Positions 14,701 to 28,568 of a stretch of 41,183 nucleotides of DNA are shown in pieces (the first letter of the stretch is position 1; the number at the start of each line of letters is the position of its first letter). The DNA comes from Tritrichomonas musculus. Its lineage: Eukaryota; Parabasalia; Tritrichomonadida; Tritrichomonadidae. Made by a program: the position numbers and the translations under genes. A model generated the notes under the pieces. That model was not told the DNA's origin, did no database searches, and saw nothing but the letters and a program-made list of their open reading frames with translations. The stretch lies in assembly GCA_039105265.1 (NCBI GenBank), contig JAPFFF010000131.1, forward strand, positions 1 through 41,183. Reading direction: 5' to 3'.

Positions 14701-17700
14701 AATTTGAACCATCAGATTCAGCTACAACTGCAATTGAACCATCAGATTAAACTACAACTGCAATTGAACCATCAGATTAAACTACAACTGCAATTGAATT
14801 ATCAGATTAAACTACAACTGCAATTTGAACCATCAGATTCAGCTACAACTGCAATTTGAACCATCAGATTAAACTACAACTGCAATTGAACCATCAGATT
14901 CAGCTGCAACTTCAATTGAACCATCAGATTAAACTACAACTGCAATTGAACCATCAGATTAAACTACAACTGCAATTGAACCATCAGATTCAGCTGCAAC
15001 TGCAATTGAACCATCAGATTAAACTACAACTGCAATTGAACCATTAGATTCAGCTGCAACTGCAATTTGAACCATCAGATTAAACTACAACTGCAATTTG
15101 AATCATCAGATTAAACTACAACTGCAATTTGAACCATCAGATTAAACTACAACTGCAATTTGAACCATCAGATTCAGCTACAACTGCAATTTGAACCATC
15201 AGATTAAACTACAACTGCAATTGAACCATCAGATTCAGCTACAACTGCAATTTGAACCATCAGATTCAGCTACAACTGCAATTTGAACCATCAGATTCAG
15301 CTACAACTGCAATTTGAACCATCAGATTAAACTACAACTGCAATTGAACCATTAGATTCAGCTGCAACTTCAATTGAACCATCAGATTAAACTACAACTG
15401 CAATTGAACCATCAGATTCAGCTACAACTGCAATTGAACCATCAGATTAAACTACAACTGCAATTGAATTATCAGATTAAACTGCAACTGCAATTTGAAC
15501 CATCAGATTCAGCTACAACTGCAATTTGAACCATCAGATTAAACTACAACTGCAATTGAACCATTAGATTCAGCTGCAACTTCAATTGAACCATCAGATT
15601 CAGCTACAACTGCAATTGAACCATCAGATTAAACTACAACTGCAATTGAACCATCAGATTCAGCTGCAACTGCAATTGAACCATCAGATTAAACTACAAC
15701 TGCAATTGAACCATTAGATTCAGCTGCAACTGCAATTTGAACCATCAGATTAAACTACAACTGGAATTGAACCATTAGATTCAGCTGCAACTGCAATTTG
15801 AACCATTAGATTAAACTACAACTGCAATTGAACCATCAGATTAAACTACAACTGCAATTTGAACCATCAGATTCAGCTACAACTGCAATTTGAACCATTA
15901 GATTAAACTACAACTGCAATTTGAACCATCAGATTCAGCTACAACTGCAATTTGAACCATTAGATTAAACTACAACTGCAATTGAACCATCAGATTAAAC
16001 TACAACTGCAGTTGAATCATCAGATTAAACTACAACTGCAGTTGAACCATTAGATTCAGCTACAACTGCAATTTGAACCATCAGATTAAACTACAACTGC
16101 AATTGAACCATTAGATTCAGCTGCAACTTCAATTGAACCATCAGATTCAGCTGCAACTGCAATTGAACCATCAGATTAAACTACAACTTCAATTGAACCA
16201 TTAGATTCAGCTGCAACTGCAATTTGAACCATTAGATTAAGCTACAACTGAAATTGAACCATTAGATTAAACTACAACTGCAATTGAACCATCAGATTAA
16301 ACTACAACTGCAATTGAACTATCAGATTAAACTACAACTGCAATTGAACCATCAGATTCAGCTGCAACTGCAATTTGAACCATCAGATTAAACTACAACT
16401 GCAATTTGAATCATCAGATTAAACTACAACTGCAATTTGAACCATCAGATTAAACTACAACTGCAGTTGAATCATCAGATTAAACTACAACTGCAGTTGA
16501 ACCATTAGATTCAGCTAAAACTGCAATTTGAACCATCAGATTCAGCTGCAACTGCAATTGAACCATCAGATTAAACTACAACTGCAATTTGAACCATCAG
16601 ATTAAACTACAACTGCAAATTGAACCATCAGATTAAACTACAACTGCAATTTGAATCATCAGATTAAACTACAACTGCAATTTGAATCATCAGATTAAAC
16701 TACAACTGCAGTTGAATCATCAGATTAAACTACAACTGCAGTTGAACCATTAGATTCAGCTATAACTGCAATTTGAACCATCAGATTCAGCTGCAACTGC
16801 AATTGAACCATCAGATTAAACTACAACTGCAATTTGAACCATCAGATTCAGCTACAACTGCAGTTGAATCATCAGATTAAACTACAACTGCAGTTGAACC
16901 ATTAGATTCAGCTACAACTGCAATTTGAACCATCAGATTCAGCTGCAACTGCAATTGAACCATCAGATTAAACTACAACTTCAATTGAACCATTAGATTC
17001 AGCTGCAACTGCAATTTGAACCATTAGATTAAGCTACAACTGAAATTGAACCATTAGATTAAACTACAACTGCAATTTGAACCATTAGATTAAGCTACAA
17101 CTGCAATTTGAACCATCAGATTCAGCTGCAACTGCAATTGAACCATCAGATTAAACTACAACTGCAATTTGAACCATCAGATTAAACTACAACTGCAAAT
17201 TGAACCATCAGATTAAACTACAACTGCAATTTGAATCATCAGATTAAACTACAACTGCAATTTGAATCATCAGATTAAACTACAACTGCAGTTGAATCAT
17301 CAGATTAAACTACAACTGCAGTTGAACCATTAGATTCAGCTACAACTGCAATTTGAACCATCAGATTCAGCTGCAACTGCAATTGAACCATCAGATTAAA
17401 CTACAACTGCAATTTGAACCATCAGATTCAGCTACAACTGCAGTTGAATCATCAGATTAAACTACAACTGCAGTTGAACCATTAGATTCAGCTACAACTG
17501 CAATTTGAACCATCAGATTCAGCTGCAACTGCAATTGAACCATCAGATTAAACTACAACTTCAATTGAACCATTAGATTCAGCTGCAACTGCAATTTGAA
17601 CCATTAGATTAAGCTACAACTGAAATTGAACCATTAGATTAAACTACAACTGCAATTGAACCATCAGATTAAACTACAACTGCAATTGAACTATCAGATT

Positions 17701-18752
17701 AAACTACAACTGCAATTGAACCATCAGATTCAGCTGCAACTGCAATTTGAACCATCAGATTCAGCTGCAACTGCAATTGAACCATCAGATTAAACTACAA
17801 CTTCAATTGAACCATTAGATTCAGCTGCAACTGCAATTTGAACCATTAGATTAAGCTACAACTGAAATTGAACCATTAGATTAAACTACAACTGCAATTT
17901 GAACCATTAGATTAAGCTACAACTGCAATTTGAACCATCAGATTCAGCTGCAACTGCAATTGAACCATCAGATTAAACTACAACTGCAATTTGAACCATC
18001 AGATTAAACTACAACTGCAAATTGAACCATCAGATTAAACTACAACTGCAATTTGAATCATCAGATTAAACTACAACTGCAATTTGAATCATCAGATTAA
18101 ACTACAACTGCAGTTGAACCATTAGATTCAGCTACAACTGCAATTTGAACCATCAGATTCAGCTGCAACTGCAATTGAACCATCAGATTAAACTACAACT
18201 GCAATTTGAACCATCAGATTCAGCTACAACTGCAGTTGAATCATCAGATTAAACTACAACTGCAGTTGAACCATTAGATTCAGCTACAACTGCAATTTGA
18301 ACCATCAGATTCAGCTGCAACTGCAATTGAACCATCAGATTAAACTACAACTTCAATTGAACCATTAGATTCAGCTGCAACTGCAATTTGAACCATTAGA
18401 TTAAGCTACAACTGAAATTGAACCATTAGATTAAACTACAACTGCAATTGAACCATCAGATTAAACTACAACTGCAATTGAACTATCAGATTAAACTACA
18501 ACTGCAATTGAACCATCAGATTCAGCTGCAACTGCAATTTGAACCATCAGATTAAACTACAACTGCAATTTGAATCATCAGATTAAACTACAACTGCAAT
18601 TTGAACCATCAGATTAAACTACAACTGCAGTTGAATCATCAGATTAAACTACAACTGCAGTTGAATCATCAGATTAAACTACAACTGCAATTGAACCATC
18701 AGATTAAACTACAACTGCAATTTGAATCATCAGATTAAACTACAACTGCAAT
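11756..18752. repeat. HOR copy H2 (6,997 bp)
   Basis: H2 is a complete copy and the partner of H3 at a constant 6,997-bp offset. Landmarks confirm this to the base: ACAATTGCAA at 12171 and 19168, GCTGTAACTG at 13596 and 20593, GCAAATTG at 16615 and 23612 and at 17195 and 24192, CTATAACT at 16761 and 23758. Compared with H1 it is shorter by 30 bp in the second paired module (near 13140), by 242 bp between the two GCTGTAACTG variants (13596 and 13749), and by 30 bp near 15450. If the unit is about 30.4 bp this is about 230 monomers. The start is a phase convention. Confidence 0.9.
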
Positions 18753-21700
18753 TTGAACCATCAGATTAAACTACAACTGCAATTGAACCATCAGATTAAA
18801 CTACAACTGCAATTGAACCATCAGATTAAACTACAACTGCAATTGAACTATCAGATTAAACTACAACTGCAATTGAACCATCAGATTAAACTACAACTGC
18901 AATTGAACTATCAGATTAAACTACAACTGCAATTGAACCATCAGATTCAGCTGCAACTGCAATTTGAACCATCAGATTAAACTACAACTGCAATTTGAAT
19001 CATCAGATTAAACTACAACTGCAATTTGAACCATCAGATTAAACTACAACTGCAGTTGAACCATCAGATTAAACTACAACTGCAATTGAACCATCAGATT
19101 AAACTACAACTGCAATTTGAACCATCAGATTCAGCTACAACTGCAATTTGAACCATTAGATTAAACTACAATTGCAATTGAACCATCAGATTAAACTACA
19201 ACTGCAGTTGAATCATCAGATTAAACTACAACTGCAGTTGAACCATTAGATTCAGCTACAACTGCAATTTGAACCATCAGATTCAGCTGCAACTGCAATT
19301 GAACCATCAGATTAAACTACAACTTCAATTGAACCATTAGATTCAGCTGCAACTGCAATTTGAACCATTAGATTAAGCTACAACTGAAATTGAACCATTA
19401 GATTAAACTACAACTGCAATTGAACCATCAGATTAAACTACAACTGCAGTTGAATCATCAGATTAAACTACAACTGCAGTTGAACCATTAGATTCAGCTA
19501 CAACTGCAATTTGAACCATCAGATTCAGCTGCAACTGCAATTGAACCATCAGATTAAACTACAACTTCAATTGAACCATTAGATTCAGCTGCAACTGCAA
19601 TTTGAACCATTAGATTAAGCTACAACTGAAATTGAACCATTAGATTAAACTACAACTGCAATTGAACCATCAGATTAAACTACAACTGCAATTGAACTAT
19701 CAGATTAAACTACAACTGCAATTGAACCATCAGATTCAGCTGCAACTGCAATTTGAACCATCAGATTAAACTACAACTGCAATTTGAATCATCAGATTAA
19801 ACTACAACTGCAATTTGAACCATCAGATTAAACTACAACTGCAGTTGAATCATCAGATTAAACTACAACTGCAGTTGAACCATTAGATTCAGCTAAAACT
19901 GCAATTTGAACCATCAGATTAAACTACAACTGCAGTTGAATCATCAGATTAAACTACAACTGCAATTGAACCATCAGATTAAACTACAACTGCAATTTGA
20001 ATCATCAGATTAAACTACAACTGCAATTTGAACCATCAGATTAAACTACAACTGCAATTGAACCATCAGATTAAACTACAACTGCAATTGAACCATCAGA
20101 TTAAACTACAACTGCAATTGAACTATCAGATTAAACTACAACTGCAATTGAACTATCAGATTAAACTACAACTGCAATTGAACCATCAGATTCAGCTGCA
20201 ACTGCAATTTGAACCATCAGATTAAACTACAACTGCAATTTGAATCATCAGATTAAACTACAACTGCAATTTGAACCATCAGATTAAACTACAACTGCAG
20301 TTGAATCATCAGATTAAACTACAACTGCAGTTGAACCATTAGATTCAGCTAAAACTGCAATTTGAACCATCAGATTAAACTACAACTGCAGTTGAACCAT
20401 CAGATTAAACTACAACTGCAATTGAACCATCAGATTAAACTACAACTGCAATTTGAATCATCAGATTAAACTACAACTGCAATTTGAACCATCAGATTAA
20501 ACTACAACTGCAATTGAACCATCAGATTAAACTACAACTGCAATTTGAACCATCAGATTCAGCTACAACTGCAATTTGAACCATTAGATTCAGCTGTAAC
20601 TGCAATTTGAACCATCAGATTCAGCTGCAACTGCAATTTGAATCATCAGATTAAACTACAACTGCAATTTGAATCATCAGATTAAACTACAACTGCAGTT
20701 GAATCATCAGATTAAACTACAACTGCAGTTGAACCATTAGATTCAGCTGTAACTGCAATTTGAACCATCAGATTCAGCTGCAACTGCAATTTGAATCATC
20801 AGATTAAACTACAACTGCAATTGAACCATCAGATTAAACTACAACTGCAGTTGAATCATCAGATTAAACTACAACTGCAGTTGAACCATTAGATTCAGCT
20901 ACAACTGCAATTTGAACCATCAGATTCAGCTGCAACTGCAATTGAACCATCAGATTAAACTACAACTTCAATTGAACCATTAGATTCAGCTGCAACTGCA
21001 ATTTGAACCATTAGATTAAGCTACAACTGAAATTGAACCATTAGATTAAACTACAACTGCAATTGAACCATCAGATTAAACTACAACTGCAATTGAACTA
21101 TCAGATTAAACTACAACTGCAATTGAACCATCAGATTCAGCTGCAACTGCAATTTGAACCATCAGATTAAACTACAACTGCAATTTGAATCATCAGATTA
21201 AACTACAACTGCAATTGAACCATCAGATTAAACTACAACTGCAATTGAACCATCAGATTCAGCTACAACTGCAATTTGAACCATCAGATTAAACTACAAC
21301 TGCAATTGAACCATCAGATTCAGCTACAACTGCAATTGAACCATCAGATTAAACTACAACTGCAATTGAATTATCAGATTCAGCTACAACTGCAATTTGA
21401 ACCATCAGATTAAACTACAACTGCAATTGAACCATCAGATTAAACTACAACTGCAGTTGAACCATCAGATTCAGCTACAACTGCAATTTGAACCATCAGA
21501 TTCAGCTACAACTGCAATTTGAACCATCAGATTCAGCTACAACTGCAATTTGAACCATCAGATTAAACTACAACTGCAATTGAACCATTAGATTCAGCTG
21601 CAACTTCAATTGAACCATCAGATTAAACTACAACTGCAATTGAACCATCAGATTCAGCTACAACTGCAATTGAACCATCAGATTAAACTACAACTGCAAT

Positions 21701-24700
21701 TTGAACCATCAGATTCAGCTACAACTGCAATTGAACCATCAGATTAAACTACAACTGCAATTGAACCATCAGATTAAACTACAACTGCAATTGAATTATC
21801 AGATTAAACTACAACTGCAATTTGAACCATCAGATTCAGCTACAACTGCAATTTGAACCATCAGATTAAACTACAACTGCAATTGAACCATCAGATTCAG
21901 CTGCAACTTCAATTGAACCATCAGATTAAACTACAACTGCAATTGAACCATCAGATTAAACTACAACTGCAATTGAACCATCAGATTCAGCTGCAACTGC
22001 AATTGAACCATCAGATTAAACTACAACTGCAATTGAACCATTAGATTCAGCTGCAACTGCAATTTGAACCATCAGATTAAACTACAACTGCAATTTGAAT
22101 CATCAGATTAAACTACAACTGCAATTTGAACCATCAGATTAAACTACAACTGCAATTTGAACCATCAGATTCAGCTACAACTGCAATTTGAACCATCAGA
22201 TTAAACTACAACTGCAATTGAACCATCAGATTCAGCTACAACTGCAATTTGAACCATCAGATTCAGCTACAACTGCAATTTGAACCATCAGATTCAGCTA
22301 CAACTGCAATTTGAACCATCAGATTAAACTACAACTGCAATTGAACCATTAGATTCAGCTGCAACTTCAATTGAACCATCAGATTAAACTACAACTGCAA
22401 TTGAACCATCAGATTCAGCTACAACTGCAATTGAACCATCAGATTAAACTACAACTGCAATTGAATTATCAGATTAAACTGCAACTGCAATTTGAACCAT
22501 CAGATTCAGCTACAACTGCAATTTGAACCATCAGATTAAACTACAACTGCAATTGAACCATTAGATTCAGCTGCAACTTCAATTGAACCATCAGATTCAG
22601 CTACAACTGCAATTGAACCATCAGATTAAACTACAACTGCAATTGAACCATCAGATTCAGCTGCAACTGCAATTGAACCATCAGATTAAACTACAACTGC
22701 AATTGAACCATTAGATTCAGCTGCAACTGCAATTTGAACCATCAGATTAAACTACAACTGGAATTGAACCATTAGATTCAGCTGCAACTGCAATTTGAAC
22801 CATTAGATTAAACTACAACTGCAATTGAACCATCAGATTAAACTACAACTGCAATTTGAACCATCAGATTCAGCTACAACTGCAATTTGAACCATTAGAT
22901 TAAACTACAACTGCAATTTGAACCATCAGATTCAGCTACAACTGCAATTTGAACCATTAGATTAAACTACAACTGCAATTGAACCATCAGATTAAACTAC
23001 AACTGCAGTTGAATCATCAGATTAAACTACAACTGCAGTTGAACCATTAGATTCAGCTACAACTGCAATTTGAACCATCAGATTAAACTACAACTGCAAT
23101 TGAACCATTAGATTCAGCTGCAACTTCAATTGAACCATCAGATTCAGCTGCAACTGCAATTGAACCATCAGATTAAACTACAACTTCAATTGAACCATTA
23201 GATTCAGCTGCAACTGCAATTTGAACCATTAGATTAAGCTACAACTGAAATTGAACCATTAGATTAAACTACAACTGCAATTGAACCATCAGATTAAACT
23301 ACAACTGCAATTGAACTATCAGATTAAACTACAACTGCAATTGAACCATCAGATTCAGCTGCAACTGCAATTTGAACCATCAGATTAAACTACAACTGCA
23401 ATTTGAATCATCAGATTAAACTACAACTGCAATTTGAACCATCAGATTAAACTACAACTGCAGTTGAATCATCAGATTAAACTACAACTGCAGTTGAACC
23501 ATTAGATTCAGCTAAAACTGCAATTTGAACCATCAGATTCAGCTGCAACTGCAATTGAACCATCAGATTAAACTACAACTGCAATTTGAACCATCAGATT
23601 AAACTACAACTGCAAATTGAACCATCAGATTAAACTACAACTGCAATTTGAATCATCAGATTAAACTACAACTGCAATTTGAATCATCAGATTAAACTAC
23701 AACTGCAGTTGAATCATCAGATTAAACTACAACTGCAGTTGAACCATTAGATTCAGCTATAACTGCAATTTGAACCATCAGATTCAGCTGCAACTGCAAT
23801 TGAACCATCAGATTAAACTACAACTGCAATTTGAACCATCAGATTCAGCTACAACTGCAGTTGAATCATCAGATTAAACTACAACTGCAGTTGAACCATT
23901 AGATTCAGCTACAACTGCAATTTGAACCATCAGATTCAGCTGCAACTGCAATTGAACCATCAGATTAAACTACAACTTCAATTGAACCATTAGATTCAGC
24001 TGCAACTGCAATTTGAACCATTAGATTAAGCTACAACTGAAATTGAACCATTAGATTAAACTACAACTGCAATTTGAACCATTAGATTAAGCTACAACTG
24101 CAATTTGAACCATCAGATTCAGCTGCAACTGCAATTGAACCATCAGATTAAACTACAACTGCAATTTGAACCATCAGATTAAACTACAACTGCAAATTGA
24201 ACCATCAGATTAAACTACAACTGCAATTTGAATCATCAGATTAAACTACAACTGCAATTTGAATCATCAGATTAAACTACAACTGCAGTTGAATCATCAG
24301 ATTAAACTACAACTGCAGTTGAACCATTAGATTCAGCTACAACTGCAATTTGAACCATCAGATTCAGCTGCAACTGCAATTGAACCATCAGATTAAACTA
24401 CAACTGCAATTTGAACCATCAGATTCAGCTACAACTGCAGTTGAATCATCAGATTAAACTACAACTGCAGTTGAACCATTAGATTCAGCTACAACTGCAA
24501 TTTGAACCATCAGATTCAGCTGCAACTGCAATTGAACCATCAGATTAAACTACAACTTCAATTGAACCATTAGATTCAGCTGCAACTGCAATTTGAACCA
24601 TTAGATTAAGCTACAACTGAAATTGAACCATTAGATTAAACTACAACTGCAATTGAACCATCAGATTAAACTACAACTGCAATTGAACTATCAGATTAAA

Positions 24701-24844
24701 CTACAACTGCAATTGAACCATCAGATTCAGCTGCAACTGCAATTTGAACCATCAGATTCAGCTGCAACTGCAATTGAACCATCAGATTAAACTACAACTT
24801 CAATTGAACCATTAGATTCAGCTGCAACTGCAATTTGAACCATT
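18753..24844. repeat. HOR copy H3, interrupted at about 24845
   Basis: H3 follows H2 at an exact 6,997-bp offset until about 24840-24849. There the shared text CAATTTGAACCATTAGATT continues as CAGCTAC instead of the AAGCTAC expected from 17850. It shares all three H2 shortenings relative to H1 (two 30-bp and one 242-bp), so H2 and H3 descend from one another or from a common short copy. About 900 bp of the expected HOR end is missing, including the third GCAAATTG landmark that would have fallen near 25014. Confidence 0.87.
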
Positions 24845-27800
24845 AGATTCAGCTACAACTGCAATTTGAACCATCAGATTCAGCTACAACTGCAATTTGA
24901 ACCATCAGATTAAACTACAACTGCAATTGAACCATTAGATTCAGCTGCAACTTCAATTGAACCATCAGATTAAACTACAACTGCAATTGAACAATCAGAT
25001 TCAGCTACAACTGCAATTGAACCATCAGATTAAACTACAACTGCAATTTGAACCATCAGATTCAGCTACAACTGCAATTGAACCATCAGATTAAACTACA
25101 ACTGCAATTGAACCATCAGATTAAACTACAACTGCAATTGAATTATCAGATTAAACTACAACTGCAATTTGAACCATCAGATTCAGCTACAACTGCAATT
25201 TGAACCATCAGATTAAACTACAACTGCAATTGAACCATCAGATTCAGCTGCAACTTCAATTGAACCATCAGATTAAACTACAACTGCAATTGAACCATCA
25301 GATTAAACTACAACTGCAATTGAACCATCAGATTCAGCTGCAACTGCAATTGAACCATCAGATTAAACTACAACTGCAATTGAACCATTAGATTCAGCTG
25401 CAACTGCAATTTGAACCATCAGATTAAACTACAACTGCAATTGAACCATTAGATTCAGCTACAACTGCAATTTGAACCATTAGATTAAACTACAACTGCA
25501 ATTGAACCATCAGATTAAACTACAACTGCAATTGAATTATCAGATTAAACTACAACTGCAATTTGAACCATCAGATTCAGCTACAACTGCAATTTGAACC
25601 ATCAGATTAAACTACAACTGCAATTGAACCATTAGATTCAGCTGCAACTTCAATTGAACCATCAGATTCAGCTACAACTGCAATTGAACCATCAGATTAA
25701 ACTACAACTGCAATTGAACCATCAGATTCAGCTGCAACTGCAATTGAACCATCAGATTAAACTACAACTGCAATTGAACCATTAGATTCAGCTGCAACTG
25801 CAATTTGAACCATCAGATTAAACTACAACTGGAATTGAACCATTAGATTCAGCTGTAACTGCAATTTGAACCATTAGATTAAACTACAACTGCAATTGAA
25901 CCATCAGATTAAACTACAACTGCAGTTGAACCATCAGATTCAGCTACAACTGCAATTTGAACCATCAGATTAAACTACAACTGCAATTTGAACCATCAGA
26001 TTAAACTACAACTGCAATTGAACCATCAGATTAAACTACAACTGCAATTGAACCATCAGATTAAACTACAACTGCAATTGAACCATCAGATTCAGCTGCA
26101 ACTGCAATTTGAACCATTAGATTAAACTACAACTGCAGTTGAACCATCAGATTCAGCTACAACTGCAGTTGAACCATTAGATTCAGCTACAACTGCAATT
26201 TGAACCATCAGATTCAGCTACAACTGCAATTTGAACCATCAGATTAAACTACAACTGCAATTGAACCATCAGATTAAACTACAACTGCAATTGAACCATC
26301 AGATTCAGCTGCAACTGCAATTGAACCATTAGATTAAACTACAACTGCAGTTGAACCATCAGATTCAGCTACAACTGCAATTTGAACCATCAGATTCAGC
26401 TACAACTGCAATTTGAACCATCAGATTAAACTACAACTGCAATTGAACCATCAGATTCAGCTACAACTGCAATTTGAACCATCAGATTCAGCTACAACTG
26501 CAATTTGAACCATCAGATTCAGCTACAACTGCAATTTGAACCATCAGATTAAACTACAACTGCAATTGAACCATTAGATTCAGCTGCAACTTCAATTGAA
26601 CCATCAGATTAAACTACAACTGCAATTGAACCATCAGATTCAGCTACAACTGCAATTGAACCATCAGATTAAACTACAACTGCAATTGAACCATCAGATT
26701 AAACTACAACTGCAATTGAATTATCAGATTAAACTACAACTGCAATTTGAACCATCAGATTCAGCTACAACTGCAATTTGAACCATCAGATTAAACTACA
26801 ACTGCAATTGAACCATTAGATTCAGCTGCAACTTCAATTGAACCATCAGATTCAGCTACAACTGCAATTGAACCATCAGATTAAACTACAACTGCAATTG
26901 AACCATCAGATTCAGCTGCAACTGCAATTGAACCATCAGATTAAACTACAACTGCAATTGAACCATTAGATTCAGCTACAACTACAATTTGAACCATCAG
27001 ATTCAGCTACAACTGCAATTGAACCATTAGATTCAGCTGCAACTGCAATTTGAACCATCAGATTAAACTACAACTGCAATTGAATCATCAGATTCAGCTA
27101 CAACTGCAATTGAACCATCAGATTAAACTACAACTGCAATTGAACCATCAGATTCAGCTACAACTGCAATTGAACCATCAGATTCAGCTACAACTGCAAT
27201 TGAACCATTAGATTCAGCTACAACTACAATTTGAACCATCAGATTCAGCTACAACTGCAATTGAACCATTAGATTCAGCTACAACTGCAATTGAACCATC
27301 AGATTAAACTACAACTGCAGTTGAACCATTAGATTCAGCTACAACTGCAATTTGAACCATCAGATTAAACTACAACTGCAATTGAACCATCAGATTAAAC
27401 TACAACTGCAATTTGAACCATCAGATTCAGCTACAACTGCAATTTGAACCATCAGATTCAGCTGCAACTGCAATTTGAACCATCAGATTAAACTACAACT
27501 GCAATTGAATCATCAGATTAAACTACAACTGCAATTTGAACCATCAGATTAAACTACAACTGCAATTGAATCATCAGATTCAGCTACAACTGCAATTGAA
27601 CCATCAGATTAAACTACAACTGCAATTGAACCATCAGATTCAGCTACAACTGCAATTGAACCATCAGATTCAGCTACAACTGCAATTGAACCATTAGATT
27701 CAGCTACAACTACAATTTGAACCATCAGATTCAGCTACAACTGCAATTGAACCATTAGATTCAGCTGCAACTGCAATTTGAACCATCAGATTAAACTACA

Positions 27801-28568
27801 ACTGCAATTGAATCATCAGATTAAACTACAACTGCAATTTGAATCATCAGATTAAACTACAACTGCAATTTGAATCATCAGATTAAACTACAACTGCAGT
27901 TGAATCATCAGATTAAACTACAACTGCAGTTGAACCATTAGATTCAGCTACAACTGCAATTTGAACCATCAGATTCAGCTGCAACTGCAATTGAACCATC
28001 AGATTAAACTACAACTGCAATTTGAACCATCAGATTCAGCTACAACTGCAGTTGAATCATCAGATTAAACTACAACTGCAGTTGAACCATTAGATTCAGC
28101 TACAACTGCAATTTGAACCATCAGATTCAGCTGCAACTGCAATTGAACCATCAGATTAAACTACAACTTCAATTGAACCATTAGATTCAGCTGCAACTGC
28201 AATTTGAACCATTAGATTAAGCTACAACTGAAATTGAACCATTAGATTAAACTACAACTGCAATTGAACCATCAGATTAAACTACAACTGCAATTGAACT
28301 ATCAGATTAAACTACAACTGCAATTGAACCATCAGATTCAGCTGCAACTGCAATTTGAACCATCAGATTAAACTACAACTGCAATTTGAATCATCAGATT
28401 AAACTACAACTGCAATTTGAACCATCAGATTAAACTACAACTGCAGTTGAATCATCAGATTAAACTACAACTGCAGTTGAATCATCAGATTAAACTACAA
28501 CTGCAATTGAACCATCAGATTAAACTACAACTGCAATTTGAATCATCAGATTAAACTACAACTGCAAT
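24845..28568. repeat. HOR copy H4, a displaced copy of H0
   Basis: From about 24845 the variant order matches 517 onward in H0 at an offset of 24,328 bp, including the expanded segment found in no other copy. Around 25850-25930 a 212-bp (seven-monomer) difference changes the offset to 24,116 bp. The order 26596 to about 26960 then matches 2480 to about 2850. From about 26970 to 27840 the sequence is replaced by a private segment, listed separately. From 27840 the match to H0 (3730 onward) resumes at 24,112 bp. A private base change, GAACAATCAG, is at about 24990. Confidence 0.82.
26970..27840. repeat. Private segment with AACTACAATTT variants and a 486-bp duplication
   Basis: This ~870-bp stretch does not follow the variant order of any other copy, although it occupies the place of an 874-bp stretch (about 2854-3728) in H0. 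It is the only place where the monomer variant ACTACAATTT occurs, at 26981, 27223 and 27709. Bases around 27051-27290 are repeated around 27537-27776 (offset 486 bp, 16 monomers) with almost the same variant order. The first two marker units are 242 bp (eight monomers) apart. It is rich in type B CAGCTA units of 30 bp and in GAATCATC variants. Confidence 0.75.

Noticed and set aside
26970-27840. Transposon or other insertion in the array
   Set aside because: The block differs in variant order but is still made only of the same 30/31-bp monomer, with no terminal repeats, target-site duplication or foreign sequence.
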